Assembly (NCBI GenBank): GCA_022059125.1
Contig: JAEUWY010000002.1
Location: forward strand, 2,790,001 to 2,854,000
Length of the DNA stretch: 64,000 nucleotides
Origin: Corynespora cassiicola
Lineage: Eukaryota > Ascomycota > Dothideomycetes > Pleosporales > Corynesporascaceae
Reading direction: 5' to 3'
A model generated the notes under the pieces. It did not search any database. It was not told the DNA's origin and saw only the letters and a list, made by a program, of their open reading frames with translations. Of this stretch, positions 46,110 to 59,102 are shown piece after piece. Position 1 is the first letter of the stretch, and each line of letters starts with the position of its first letter. Made by a program: the position numbers and the translations under genes.

Positions 46110-49100
46110 ATGAGTGCTCCGCCCTCGATACCCCCGCGGCCCTCGCGCTCCCAAAACTCAAATCCGCCCCAGGGCGCCTCCATGGACGTCCCCAAGATCC
46201 CGCCCCGCCCCAAGCGCAGCGTCGACCGTTCCGTCTCGCCCGGCCGCGACGCCTTTGCCCGCTCGCCGCTCAACGACCCCTCCTTTTTGCACAACGGCCA
46301 GCAGCAGAACAAGGGAAGCCGTCTCAGCGTCGAGCTCCCGCCCCGCCCCCCGAGCGTCACCCTGCCCACCCTCGGCCAGGAGGGCAGCGAATACGAGAGC
46401 TTCGAGGACCTGTCCAAGACGCTCACCGGCGAGCAGGAGGCCTCGCCCCAGCAGACCACGGCCGTCGCCGGCGACCTGCCTCTACATGCCCCCAAGGCCT
46501 CGGTCCCCAGCTCTACCGCAAAGAGCAGGATCCAGACCGTCACACGCACCGACTCGCAAACCGCCGTGGCTGCCGGCATCGGCAAGCTCGTCCCCGAAGA
46601 CAAGTCTACCCAGGGCTCCGACTCTGCCCGCCCTAGCTCCTCGGCCGGCGGCAACACACGCCCCAGCTCCGTGTACAAGGGAGAGGAGGAGGAACATGGC
46701 ATCCCGGAGATTGGCGTCCAGGTGCCCATGTACCCGAACGCGGGAGACGTGCAGGCCCCGACTCCCTCGCCCTACGACCAGGCCCCGGCGACTGGCGTTG
46801 GCTTCTTCAACAAGGGCGACCGCCCTGCGCCGGGTCGTCACCACGGCCGCACCAAGAGCGGCCGCGAAATCTTCCACGCCCCGCCCGGCAGCTATGGTCG
46901 CCACGGCCATGGCGTCATTCCCAATGACGATTTCGAGAAGAACTGGTACGATAAGCACCCAGAGGACTTGAAGAGGGAAAAGGCCGGAGAGTACGGCCCG
47001 CACATTCAAGAGAACCGAAAGGACTACCACTGGGGTGGAGAGGACCTCAACAAGCTGGTCCACACGGCCGCCAGCAAAGGCGGAATGGGTATGAAGTTTT
47101 GAACATCTAGATCGGATCCAACAGCTGACGCTCTGACAGGAACCTCTGCTGATGTCATCGGCACGCCCGACGAGCAGGTTGGTTACATTGCGAGCGAAGA
47201 GTATGCCTCCCGCATGGCTTCGCCCAGGCCTCCTTCGGGCCGCCCTGGATCGATTAGCGGCAAGGCCGCGGCCGTCGCCGAGTCCCCTCTCCGTCAGACC
47301 GCCTTCTCGACCGAGCAGCTCGCTGGGCAAAAGACTCGCGATGATGAGGCGGGCGAGCATGTCATTCATGTCGATCCTCCTGCGCACCGCCTGAGCAAGG
47401 TTACTGGTGACGGCTACGAAGCTCCTACCGAGGACCTTGGCCCTGAGGGTGGAAACACTGACGAAAAGGGTGGCTGGATCACGGATCGCGGCTATGGAGT
47501 GCCAATTCTTGCCTCGGATGAGCTCCAGAAGCGTCCTGGATCAGAATATAGGCAGCCTGCCATCTCTCCAGAGCTAGAACGCCGCGAAAGCGGCGAGTAC
47601 TTTGCCAATGAAGATGGAACCAACAGCAAACAGCGCACCCACAGCCGAAGCTCCAGCAGGAATAACCCCGCTGGCGGTCGATTTATCCCCAGTCCCTACG
47701 GCGACTACGACCGAAGCGGTACCCCTCTCGAGTCCCACAAGGAGTACGAGCCTCTTTTCCCCGAAGACGAAGACAAGCAGCAGAAGCCCAAGACGGCCGC
47801 CGATAAACTCAAGCGACCTGAACTCGCTCGCCACCACTTCCCGAGTCAAGATGTGTGGGAAGATACCCCCAGCAGTCTTCAGCTCGAGACTACGGTGGAG
47901 ACTCCGCAGGCCCCCGAGGAGCTTGCTACGCCTGTCGATGCCCCCCCTGCCAAGGTCTTTGAGAAGCCAGAGAGCGAACAAGCTCGCAAATCTGTCACCG
48001 AAGAAGAGCAAAAATCCTTTTTGCCCGACAAGAAGAAGCCGTTTGTCAACAAGAACCTGTCCAAGGAGCATCTCGAAGATCCCAGCCGCCCCGGTATGCA
48101 GCAGCGCTTCCCTAGCCAGGACATTTGGGAAGACGCCCCAGAGCACGGCCAGCTCGAGACGACTGTCAGCGTGCCCCAGACCGAGGAGTCGGGCGAGTAC
48201 GCAGACGATTCCCCTGTGACTGATAAGCCCCCCGTCCCAGCCCGGCCTTCCATCCCTGCCCGCCCGCAAAAGAAGCAGGAGGCCTCTCCAGTCGACAAGA
48301 AAGCCCCCATCCTCCCCGAACGACCAAAACCCCAGGTCCCCGCCCGCCCCGCCAAGCCCACAACAACATCGTCAGAAAAGGTGCCCACGCTAGAATCCCA
48401 CCCTGGCGAGGAAGCGACACAACCCAAGGCCAAGCCCGCCGTCCCTGCCCGTCCATCAGGCTCTAAGATTGCCGCTCTCCAAGCTGGTTTCCTCAAGGAC
48501 CTCAACAGCAAACTCGGCCTCGGACCCCAGGCCCCCAAGGTCAAGGAGCCAGAACCGGAAGAGGAGAAGGAGAAGGAGGCTCCCAAGCCCCTGCAAGACG
48601 CTAGGAAGGGCCGCGCAAAGGGACCCCGTGGCCGTAAGGCGGCTACGGCGCCTACGCCTGCGCCTGCCACGTCTGAGGCGCCGAAGCAGAACTTTGCGTT
48701 TGCGCCCGTCACGACGGTGTGGAGTATCGGTGACGACGGCGCTGTCGATGTCCCTGCTGCGGCTATGGCGGCGAAGATTCAGGAGGCGCTTAAGAAGCCT
48801 GAGGTGGAGCAGGTGGAAGAAAAGCAAGAGGAGGTCGAGGTTCCGCTCGAGAAGGCCGAGTCGAGAGAGAATGTGGCTGTCGAGGCGGACTCGAAGGAGA
48901 GCTTACCCTCCGAGGTGCAGGAGGAGGTGAAGGAGGATAAGACCGAGGACCCCGTTGCTCCGCTCGACGCCACGGGCGGCGTGCCCCTCGAGAAGAAGAG
49001 CAGTGTCGATGACCCCGTTTCCGTGGCGGGCGTCGATGTCGAGGGTAGCCCCGAGCTCAAGACGTCCTCTGAGAGGATTGTCGCGGAGCCGGTGGAGAGC

Positions 49101-49196
49101 AAGGAGGAGGATGTGGGTGGGGTGGCTTTGGAGAACAAGGAGGTGGAAAAGGGTGCGGTGGAGGCCCAGGATCAAAAGGCAAAGGAGGTTTTGTAA
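46110..49196 (+). CDS. AIM21: AIM21-type actin-patch protein (altered inheritance of mitochondria 21)
   Basis: Two exons, 46110-47088 and 47140-49196, give 1011 residues. The protein is largely disordered: rich in Pro, Ser, Glu and Lys, with many PxxP and VPARP-type motifs (IPPRPSRS, PARPSIPARP), as expected of an SH3-binding scaffold. The conserved AIM21 element FPSQDxWEDxP...LQLETTV is present twice, at about residues 560 and 650. SKIAALQAGFLKDLNSKLGLGP is another family block. In yeast AIM21 and its partner TDA2 control barbed-end actin assembly at endocytic patches. A GKN-like N-terminal part (DDFEKNWYDKHPEDL, YHWGGEDLNKLVH) is conserved among filamentous fungi. The C-terminus is a long acidic/basic helical stretch. 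Cytosolic; it converges on the ATR gene. Confidence 0.88.
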
Positions 49197-49840
49197 GGGA
49201 GAGAGGGGGGTGTAGGTGTATGAGAGGAGAAGAGAGGACGTGTGTAGATAGCATGGGTTAGACTTTGCAAGTCTTGCTTTTTTTATTCTTTTTTTTTTGC
49301 TGCTATGGAAAAGTTTGTTTGGGAACGAGAGAGAGAGAGAGAGTGTGTGTGTGTGATGTACCGTTGACGTGCTGTCATTCTCGTCCTTGTTTCTTGCAGG
49401 AAAGTGAAGAGCATGGTTGGCGGCAGAATTACTCTTCTGCTCCGTCGCTTTGTCCTTGTTTCCTGCTTGCTAGGAAGGTAAGGAGAGGAGAGAGTGTGAT
49501 GAGAGGTGGTGTACTCCAAGTCCCAAAATCCATGTATGCGAAACGAGATTTTTCCGGAGAAGGGGGGAGCGGTGCTGCGTTTAGCCAACAGCATGGGTGG
49601 GGTAGCGGTAGACTTGTCAGATCCTATAGAGAGTGTATTCCTCAACATGGCCGTTGCAAATGTGGACGGCGGCGTATTCGACGAAACCTTTTTTTGCAAA
49701 CTCCGCATAGTATAGCGCGGTACATCCTATTCCAACCCTCATTATTCATACATGATACTCATTCCCCAGCCCCATTAACAACTCCCCAACCTTGAAACCC
49801 AAACCAAACTCCCTGCGCCCTCCCTCCCCCCCATCCCCCA
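49197..49840. other. convergent intergenic region
   Basis: 644 bp between the 3' ends of AIM21 (+) and the ATR kinase gene (-). Contains (GA)n then (GT)n microsatellites at about 49327-49355. No supported gene. Confidence 0.6.
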
Positions 49841-52800
49841 CTAAAAGAACGCACACCACCCAATATACATGGCCGCCAAATTCCTCGGATCCCTCGCGGC
49901 AGCAATCAACGAATCCACATACCCCTCCACACTAAGCGGCACCATTTCGCCCCTCACAAACCCACCCACCTTCTGTCTCACCGTCTCCAAAACCTCCTGG
50001 GGCGTCTCGGGCACGCCCTGGATCTTCTTGCGCCTCTTGCTTCCGGTGCCCAAAAAGTCCGCCGTGGGGTCGTGCACAAAGGTTTCGAGGATGGTGATTA
50101 GGGTGTCTTCGTGTGTGCGCAGGAGCTTGTAGGTGAGTTCGGCGGCGGTGCGGAAGGCGCCTTCGATGGCTTGGGGGCCCATGGCGTCCACCATGTTGTG
50201 CGTGAGGCGGAAGGGGACGAGTTCTGGCTTCTCAAAGGTGAGACCCTTGTCAAAGAGGCAGTTGAAGTCGACATGGAAGGTGCCGCCATTGCCCTCCTGC
50301 AAGAGCACGTTCTCGCCATGGCGGTCGCCGAGGCCGAGGACGTGGCCCGCGATACTCATGACGGCGCAGGAGCGTGTGTAACGCAGACGGGCAGCGAACC
50401 AGGCCGAGGGCTCGGGGAAGGTCTCGACGAACCATTCGTGTAGGACGGGAGGGAAGCGGGAGACGATTTTGTGGGTGAAGATGCCGACTTTGGATGGGTC
50501 GGCGCAGGCTTCGGTGAGGAGCATGCGGATCTCGGCATAGTCGATGGGCACGCCTTTTTGGCGGTAGAGGCGGATGATGATGTCGCGCATGGGCTTGAGG
50601 CCCTCGACCCATTCGATGGTGCCGCATTCTTCGTTGAGCGGCGTCACGCCGTACGTCTTGATGTAGAGCCGGCGCTTGCTGGATTCAATGTCACGTTGCA
50701 GCGCGCGGTTGATCATGGCGTTGAATTCCATGAGGCGCTGGTCTTTGCGGAGATCGTCCTTGGGCTTGCACAAGAGCCCGTACGAGCGTCCGTCGGAGCC
50801 GCGGACAGTGACTTTTCGGGGGCGTTGGAGCGAAGTGAGAACTAGGACATCATCGGAGAAGGAGTTGATGGTGATGGCGTCTTGCGGGAAGGGGTTGTGC
50901 GTGCGAATTGTCCTACTGTCATTTCCGCTGGGGAGCGTGGGAATCATTGTCGCTTCGATAGGGACCACCAGAGAACAAGGGGAAAGCTTGTGGTTGAATC
51001 CAAGGTCCTTGGATAGACTGACATGGTGGACTCGGTGTTCGATTGGTGCATCGCAGGCTGCCAGCAGAGCGTCGCTAAGCTTGGTGCCGTGGATGATGAG
51101 ATTCTTGATGTCAATGTTGTTTCTCCGCTTCGAAGAAGTGTCGCTGCGTAGCTTGTGCAAAACAGCAGCACCCCGAGCACGTCGGTCATCCTGAGTCGCC
51201 CTGGTCACAGCCATGAGACTCCAAAGAGCCTGCTGCGGGTACGTCGAAGCAACTTTGAGTATAATTGTCTGTAGAACATCCCAGACGCTCTTGGAAGGAT
51301 GGCTGATTCGCGTAATGATTTGCGGAAAGGCAGTGTACCACGCAAACGCCGGCATTCGCTCCATGGTATACCGCTTGATGTGCGCGTTTATCTGCTCAAG
51401 ATACCTGGACCTGAGTTCTTGCATCTCCTTTTCCCTGGGGGTTCGAGGATTGCAGTTCAAGACCGCCATGCCCATGTCCAACCAGAGCGTGAGCACCTTG
51501 GGAATGGTCTGATAGTAATGTTTCGTCCCATACACCACAGAGCGTATGTAATTCTCCACCACAAGCTTTGTAATCTCACCCGCGAACATGGTATCGCTCT
51601 GTTTGGCCCCGGGGACGTTCTTCTCGGTGTCGTACAGCTTTAGGTAATAACGTCCCAAGTAGTAGTGACCCTTGTCCCACCTAGGGTAAGACATGAGGCC
51701 ATCTGCGTAGGCATCTTTCAAAGCCATCGTCTTGGTTTGACCAGATTGGTCGAGCCACTTGGCCAACAAAAGCTGCGCATGGCACTTGACGCGATTTGGG
51801 GTTTTGCCCTGTTGATCGGTAGTTACAGGCAGCGAGGCATCAGACTTGTTTCCATCTCGAAGTTGAAAGGCATTGGACTCGATGGCGCCCCGAAGGTTCT
51901 GAATGGCCTTTCGGTGGTGCCCGTCCTTCCACAACAGCTTGGAGTACTCAATCTTGGAGGCATTGTCCCCTAGCTGTGCTGCATGCAAGACAGAGTTGAA
52001 AGCCGCTGATGTAAACTCTCCCTTTCGTGAGAGCCTGGCAGTCGTCAGCCACGCTGAAGCAATGTCGAGCTTTGTAAATTCAATTTTTGACAGCTGCATG
52101 GCTGCACGTCGCACACCAAGAAGGTACTGCTTGTCGGAAGTGTACGCGCCTAGAATGTCCAGTCGGCGATCAAGGTTGTCCAATATGGCCTCTCTACGCG
52201 TCTCCGTCGTCATGCCACTAATGGTCTCAATCTCATAAAGAGCATGCAACTTTACGAGGATATCGTGACAGGCATGCAACGAGGCTGTGGATGTGGGCGA
52301 AAGGTCCTTGGAAACCGACTCGCGAAGAGTCTCAATCATGGCCTTGGACTCTTCCTCCTGATTGTTCCGTAGCGCAAGCAGTGCCTTTCCTACGCCAACT
52401 TGGAAATCGACAGACGATGCTTGCTTTTCCGTGGGTGAAGCGAGGATCCGCTCCAGTTGGTCCCATTTCCCAGTCGACCACGCCGCCTCTGCCGCGAACG
52501 GCAGCGTACTTGGCGAGAAAGAGTTGGACGCATGAAATCCGTCGACATAGTTGAGAATCGAATCTTCAAACCGTTAGCCAAGAATATCACGTAAAAATGC
52601 GCCACCTACCGTATTGACCAGACTCCTTCAAACAAGTTAGGAGGTTGATTTGCGTTTCCGTATCGTTCGGCTTCTCTACCAGAGAAATCTCATACCAGCT
52701 CTGGGCGGCCGTCCAACGACCAGCTTTCCTGTGCTCCATAATCTGCTGTTCTGGATTCAAAACTTGAAGATGCGCAGATATGCCTTCGATACTGTCGGGC

Positions 52801-55800
52801 TCATCCATCTGGGCATAGATGAACTGCAGATGCTGTAACAGTTCATCCTTGGCAAAATCTTCCTTTTTCATCCCCGCCTTTTGCTCCGACTGCCGATAGT
52901 ACTGTTCCCAGTGATACAGTGCGCGAGCATAGGACCCACACTCCACGGCACGTCTGGAAATGACTTCTGCAGGAATGAGCTGGAGAACGCGTTCGACGGA
53001 GCTTATCTGCGAAACCGCCTCGATTTCCTCGACCTCTGAGATGCCGCGACCCGTCTTACTAGCCATGACCCGCGCGTCTGACACGGCCTTTCTCTTTTCC
53101 TGCAGCCACAGAGCGAGGTAATCTAGGGTTTGGAACACATTCTCGCTGCACTGCTTGATCTTGGTCGCTTCGGTCTGGTCGGCAGCCGTGATGTCAGTCT
53201 CCAACACTGCCAGCAGCTCGCGTCCCACGTTTGTCGTCTCTTGCTCAGTGCCCGTTACAATGGCATTCAAAACGGCGAACGGCAAAATAAATGTCGCAAT
53301 GGACAGATCGTGCCCCCTGATAATCCTGGCCAGGACTGGAAAAATCATGCGGGGATTGTCTTCTCTGCCTTTTTGCAGCAGGTCATAGACAAAAGTTCGG
53401 AGCCACGTAGCGTGGCTGATTTCTTGATTGAGGATGGGATACTCTTGCGACTCGTCGTTGGCATTGCCGCGAAGATGAATCACATATCTCGAACTGAGAA
53501 AGGGCGTCAGAGTGCTCCTGACAGCATCGGGAATCTCATTCCAGCGCTGCAATGCAGGACTCGGTTGGGACGAGCGGGGTCGCTGAACTGCGACTGAATT
53601 GAACCCGCAAGCTCGAAGAAGCTCCTGCATGACATATGCCAGAAAACCCTGAGCCCTAGCGTTGGTGGTGGAGAGAAAGACTTTGACGAGGATCCGCTCC
53701 AAGAGGAAAGCCGCAAAATCAATGACCTCGTCTGCTCGTCTAAAGTTTGTAAGCACGAGAATATGCTTCTTCTCGCGTACAGTTTCAACTCGATAAGGAT
53801 CAAGACCGCCGATGAGACCAAGGCACTGCGCGCAAAGCACTGGAATGTCTCCATGGTTCTCCGCAAATCGGATGCACGCATCAAGAAGCGCGCGACTGAG
53901 AGCTGGGAGAGCAGGCAATGGCTTCTGGCTTCTGGCTGCGTCGTGCAGGAGGTTTTGGTTTTCCTCGAGGAACGGTAGCAGCTCCTTGAGCGCCTGACGT
54001 ACAACTACTGCATTCTCATCGCTGCAGCGCTCGGCGAACGTGCTGAAGAAGTTGACCTTGTCAATCTTGTCTTTTAAGCGACTAAACTCGCTGTCCAGCT
54101 TTGCCATCATCGGTATAGAAGACAGCGATGGAATGTGTTCGGCTCTCTCCCTCAAACAGCCATTATGTTTACTGACAAGCTCCAAGAGGGAGCTGTTGAC
54201 CTTGAGCTGCGTCTCGTCTGAGAAGCTGGACCAATGCTCAACGATTAGCGCAAACGTCTGGTCAATCACTGGCACAAAGTCTTCCTCATCCAAAACATGG
54301 AGAAAATAGAACCAGACAAGGACAGTCTGGTCGCTGAGTTGGGCATCCGACATTGCCGATTGCAGACACGCTCGTAGCTGATGTATGTTAGATATGGCGG
54401 TCTGTTCCAAGTGCAGAGCTTGCGTACCTGAGGTAAGGCAAAAGACACGTAGTTGCCTGCCAGGGCAATCATTTCGCCAATGGCGCCCACACAGCGTTTC
54501 CGCTCCGAAAGAGGATGCATGGCGAGTGGACTATCAAGCACCTCGGAGAAATGAGCCATAATGCCTAGAATGTGAATCTCGAAAAAGGACGAGAGTGTCT
54601 TCTTCCTCGACGCCGATTTTCGCTGCCCATTCTTCATCTCGGCGAGAGCGGCAAGTTTGTGGAATCCACGGCGGAACTGCATATTGTCAGGCATGTGGTT
54701 GTCAAGATATGATTCTTACTTACGTGGTCGTTCCTCGCATCGTGCTGGTCTGCAGCCAGCTTGAGAACCTCGCATGCGACCATGACCGGCTCTAGCTTCA
54801 CCAAACTCTCGAGCTCGTTGCCATTGTCCAGGAAAGCCGGGGCAACGCTGACCAAAGTTTCCATTGCATTCGACTCGACCTCGGAATCCGCAACCGGCTG
54901 GCATAGTAGCAATGCCAGAATCCCAGCCAAATTTCGCCGCGGCTGCGTGCAAATATCTTCGATCGATGTTCCCCGCGCTTTGGCAATCCTTCCAAGAATA
55001 TCCTTTCGCTTTGTCAAGACGAGGTTTGGCAGGAGCTCAGTGTGTGTTGAAAGCAAAAGCTGGTTGACGCTTTGCTCGGTGAGATCTGACAGCTGTTGCG
55101 CCTTTTGTGGTTTGTTGTGCAAATCTTTGAAAACTGCGAATCCGATGCTTCGCCAAAAAGGACGGAGGAGATCTATCGGCATCATACTGAAACTGTCAGC
55201 AATCGAAGCGAGCTCGTTGTAGGCCATGCCACAGATGAGGGCATTGGTGTGTCCAAGATATTCAACCAGTTGCAGAAGAACAATGGGCAATTCATCGTCG
55301 CCACACACGCGTGCAGCCTGCCCATATGCCATGATCAAAGTCTCCTGCTCAGACAAGACATCGCGTTCAGATAGGGTATAGAAGAACTCCAAAGTTGACA
55401 TTCTGTTCTTTCCTCGGATATTTCGGGGGATGTCGCTCCGCAAAAACGTCATGATGGCTTTTGCTGCTGCGATCCTCAACTCCCGCAGAGACCTACTAAA
55501 AGAGCCCAAGAGCCATTGGCCTAAAGAGCAGTTTTCTAAATTCAAATAGTCCGGATCGGAAATGTGGTTGAAGACTCTTCTGATTGCTGATGCCATGAGG
55601 ACCCGGGGCTTGGAAGATTTTAGAAACGCTTCTTCTTGGGTGATGGCAAGCATGGCAGCTATGGCCTCTTTCCAGTCATCGCCGGTATTGCCATGATTCC
55701 AATTGGAGCTTTCAGGGGCATTGGCATTGCGATCCCCGTCACAAAGAGTACACCTTGCGGTGGTCCAGTGAGGCTTGTTCACATCATCGGGCTCCAAGCA

Positions 55801-57601
55801 TCCAGAGCCCGCGCATGCGATTTTTCCAAAAGCAGACAACATTTCGCCCTGTTCTTCTTCGGACTGATCGAATGCATCCGAAATGTTGAGGTACTTTTCA
55901 CTGTCTTCATCAGCATTGTGCAGATTCCATATTAGAGAGAATACAAACCTGATGGCCGTATGGAGGCCAGACAAGTTGAGCACACCAGAATCCGGCAACT
56001 CTCCGGTGAGCGTGACAACAAGCTGCTCATAGGAATCATTTCCGCTCCGCTCGGGCTGGGTTTTCCGCCGTTTCGCTGGTCTCTCTTCGTTTACAATATT
56101 CATTTCACGAAAGGTGTCGACAATCGAGACGGACTCTTGTCGGAGCTTAGGGTCTGAGAAGCTTTCCGTAGCATCAGCGCACAAAGTTTCGCGCAGTTCC
56201 TCCACTTCCATCGGCCACTCATCTTTGGCGGTCCAAAGGCACATTGCAAGCTGCGTGTGACGGTAAGCGAGGGCCATTTGCTACATCTCAGAAGACGTAC
56301 CTGTAGATCCTTGTGCAACATCCCAAACATGGAGCTATCCTGACAAATCTCGATAATGTAAGACTCGAGGTGATCTTCCATTATGGAGGTCAAGGCCAAA
56401 AAGTGGGAGCCTGGGATTGACTTTGAGTCCAAGTCATTCAGATTTCCCCGCAATCTTGTGAGCAAAGATGCCAGCGCTAGTTGATTCGAGACGGAAAGAT
56501 TAGTCTTTTCACAACTGTGAAGCAATTGCGAAAGACCAGAAGCAAGGGTGAGTGCCGCTTTTGAAGATACCGACACGTCAACACCCGAGTCTATGCATGA
56601 AAAAGTGGACTCTAGCAGCTCAAGACAAACATGGTCCATTTCATCACAAATCGGATTGCCTTCGATCCTGGGGCAAAGGGTCCCGAGGCTATGACACAGC
56701 GTACCGCAGCTATCCAATGTCCACGGGAGAAAGTGCTTGCATGCCGAGAATCCAGCATTTCCATCTAATCGTTGCACGATCCCAAATATTATTTGCAAAA
56801 GGCGGAGCCCAATATAGACGCCTTGAATAGGCGTGTCAAGCGTAGTCTGCAATCCATGGGGAAGCGCAACAAAGTGCTGACTTTCTGGCCAAAAGTCGCC
56901 TATACTGCTTGAAGACGGTATGGCAATCCTGGCTCTAGGATAGCGCTTCTCTGATTCATCTGGATCCAGTACGGACAAGATGTCTAAATCCAAGTCAGCA
57001 CGCAAACCACCCTCCTGGGGCAACACATACCATCCACACACGACATGTACAGCCGCAACAGACCAACCGCCTGATACCAAAAATTCGACGTCTTGAGAAG
57101 AACGACCAAACATGTCCTCATAAGATCCTGCACCAATTCGTGAATCGACCGCACCCCAGCCTGATTCAACAAGCCCAGCAACTTGGGAAACAACCACACG
57201 CAAAGCGGCGGCCGGGGACTCTCATCCTCGCCCACCCTCCCCCTCATCAACAGCTGCGGCTTCCTCAAAAAGATGAGCTTGAGCGCCGCCAAACTATCCA
57301 TGCCCTGCTCTCTCATCTGATCAGCCGCAAACGGATCATGTTTGGCCAGCGCATCGAGCCCTGCCTCGGCAATGACAGACACCAGCTCGATGAGCTGCGC
57401 GTCCGGCTCGTCGGTGCTCGGGTGCTGCAAAAAGTCCTTGAGCAGCTGCGCAAATGTGACCTTTGTGCTGGCGTCGTGTTGCGCGCGCACGTTTGCGTTG
57501 CTGACGATTTGAGCGGCAATGGTGGATGGGGGTGGGGCATTTCCATTGTGCGCTGAGGGGAGCGAGGGCCGTTGGGAGGGGTTCCCCGCTTTGCGCGCCA
57601 T
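49841..57601 (-). CDS. uvsB: ATR/Mec1-type checkpoint kinase (UvsB)
   Basis: Six exons on the minus strand, 57601-57031, 56983-56301, 56250-54724, 54676-54428, 54377-52610 and 52563-49841, join exactly to 2506 residues. This is close to Aspergillus UvsB and a little longer than yeast Mec1. The N-terminal 1200 residues are HEAT-like helical repeats. A FAT region follows (SSVERVLQLIPAEVISRRAVECGSYARAL style helices). The PI3K-like kinase domain has GLGDRHGEN with Asp about 2346 and HVDFNCLFDKG with the metal-binding Asp about 2365. The extreme C-terminus is an intact FATC domain (LAAMYIGWCAFF). ATR is recruited with Lcd1/ATRIP to RPA-coated DNA and controls the replication and DNA-damage checkpoint in the nucleus. 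All key residues are present. Divergent from COX16 over 435 bp. Confidence 0.96.
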
Positions 57602-58036
57602 GGTGGATGGGTTACCTGGTGGGCATGTCGGGGAGGAGCGTTTTCTTTATTGTGGATGGGGAACGGGCATGGGCGCAGCGGGGTCGCCGCAGATGAGATT
57701 GGTTTCCAGGTTCAATGCGATGGCCGTGGCGATTGGAATGTCCGTGTGCACGCAGTGACAGAGTTGATAGAGTGCGAGTGCGTGTTCCTGGTGTTCTGTT
57801 TGGATCGTGTCGAGAGGAAATGAGGTGAAGTGGTGATGGCTGCCTCGTGAGTGCCTAGATGGAGATGGGGCGCGTTTTCTCTTGACGCGCGACCTCGTGA
57901 CCATGCCAAGACGCTAATTGGGCCATTGAACATCTGGAGTGGAGCTTCACGACATCAGGCCATCGACTGCGAGCCGTTGAGACGCTGTACGCCTCCACCG
58001 TAGTCGAATCACTCGATTGCTACAATACCGCCCACG
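57602..58036. promoter_or_regulatory. divergent promoter, ATR / COX16
   Basis: 435 bp between outward-reading housekeeping genes. No supported gene and no clear TATA box; small minus-strand frames (57647-57933) carry no domain. Confidence 0.55.
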
Positions 58037-58475
58037 ATGCCGGGACCCTTCTCCAGCAAGTCCTTTAGCGCAACGCTGCCCAACTCCATCGCCGCCCGCT
58101 ACCGCAAGGCCCTGAACAAGCACCCGTTCCTGCTGTTCGGACTGCCTTTTTGCGCCACCATTGTCGGATGCTCGTTCCTCCTCACGCCCGCCACTGCCCT
58201 CCGCTACGAGCGATATGACCGCAAGAACCAGCAAATCTCGCACGAGGAGGCCATGGGACTGGGCCAGAACCGGAGAAAGGTCAACATGAAGGATGAATAC
58301 TACGTGAGTGGGCCCCTGATGGTCTAGTGGTGCAAAAACAGCATGGCTGGGATGCAGCTATAAATTGGGTGCAGGCACTGACAATAGCCAGCGACTCCAA
58401 GCAAAGGACCTCGAAAACTGGGAGCAGAGGCGGGTTAAGAGATTGCCGGGTGAAGTCGATGGTGTCATGGAGTAA
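58037..58475 (+). CDS. COX16: cytochrome c oxidase assembly protein COX16
   Basis: Two exons, 58037-58303 and 58392-58475, give 116 residues, the normal length of the family (PF14138). A basic N-terminus precedes one transmembrane helix at about 31-50 (FLLFGLPFCATIVGCSFLL). The conserved LRYERYDRKNQQIS block follows. Exon 2 codes the end, LENWEQRRVKRLPGE. COX16 is an inner mitochondrial membrane protein that helps assemble Cox1/Cox2 into complex IV. Exon 2 is short and easy to miss; without it the protein would end soon after DEYY. Confidence 0.95.
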
Positions 58476-59102
58476 GAGATTGTACAAGATTGCATTGGGA
58501 ATGGCGTTACGGTATCATCGTCTTGGACATACCATTGGGAGGATATTGGCGTAGTCTTTCGTCTTTCGAACCCCGCTCAATGCAACATTGGCCGGATTTG
58601 GTTTTGAATGTAGCAAGCCTAAATTGGGTCCATCTTTTGTCTGCATGTTCAAGTGCTAGCGACCGGGCCGATGCTAGAGATCATGCGCGCAACTCAAGGG
58701 TCCTGCACATCTTGACGTCGTATGAGCGGAACGAGATGCGTCACCAAAAGAATCAGAGGATCGAATCTCTATATAGTTGATATAGTAGCGAATATTAGGA
58801 CAGGACGCCATAAAGGCGCCGTCGTTGCCAAGTACCATGAATCGTAATTATTACCCAAGTACCCATCCTACCCATTGCAACCCTCGTCTAATCATCATGA
58901 CATTCGTCCAAGAATGACATATCGCGCGTACGATTTTGGCAGGTAGAGACCGACCACGCCGAATGGATCTATTAAATCCCAAAAAGAGGTATAGAATACT
59001 GCAGCCCACGAGACTCTAAGCCGAATCATGAATTGACTCCTGCAAATGCCCAGAATGCAGCGGAGGCCGAACCGAAAATGAAGTCATGGCGTGTGCACGT
59101 GC
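58476..59102. other. convergent intergenic region
   Basis: 627 bp between the 3' ends of COX16 and HMG-CoA synthase. AT-richer than its surroundings; no supported gene. Confidence 0.6.

Noticed and set aside
47574..48712. Long minus-strand frames over AIM21
   Set aside because: Antisense of a Pro/Ser/Glu-rich coding region; Gly/Leu/Val-rich translation without domains.
58304..58391. tRNA A-box-like TGGTCTAGTGG in the COX16 intron
   Set aside because: No matching B box or cloverleaf follows within tRNA distance.
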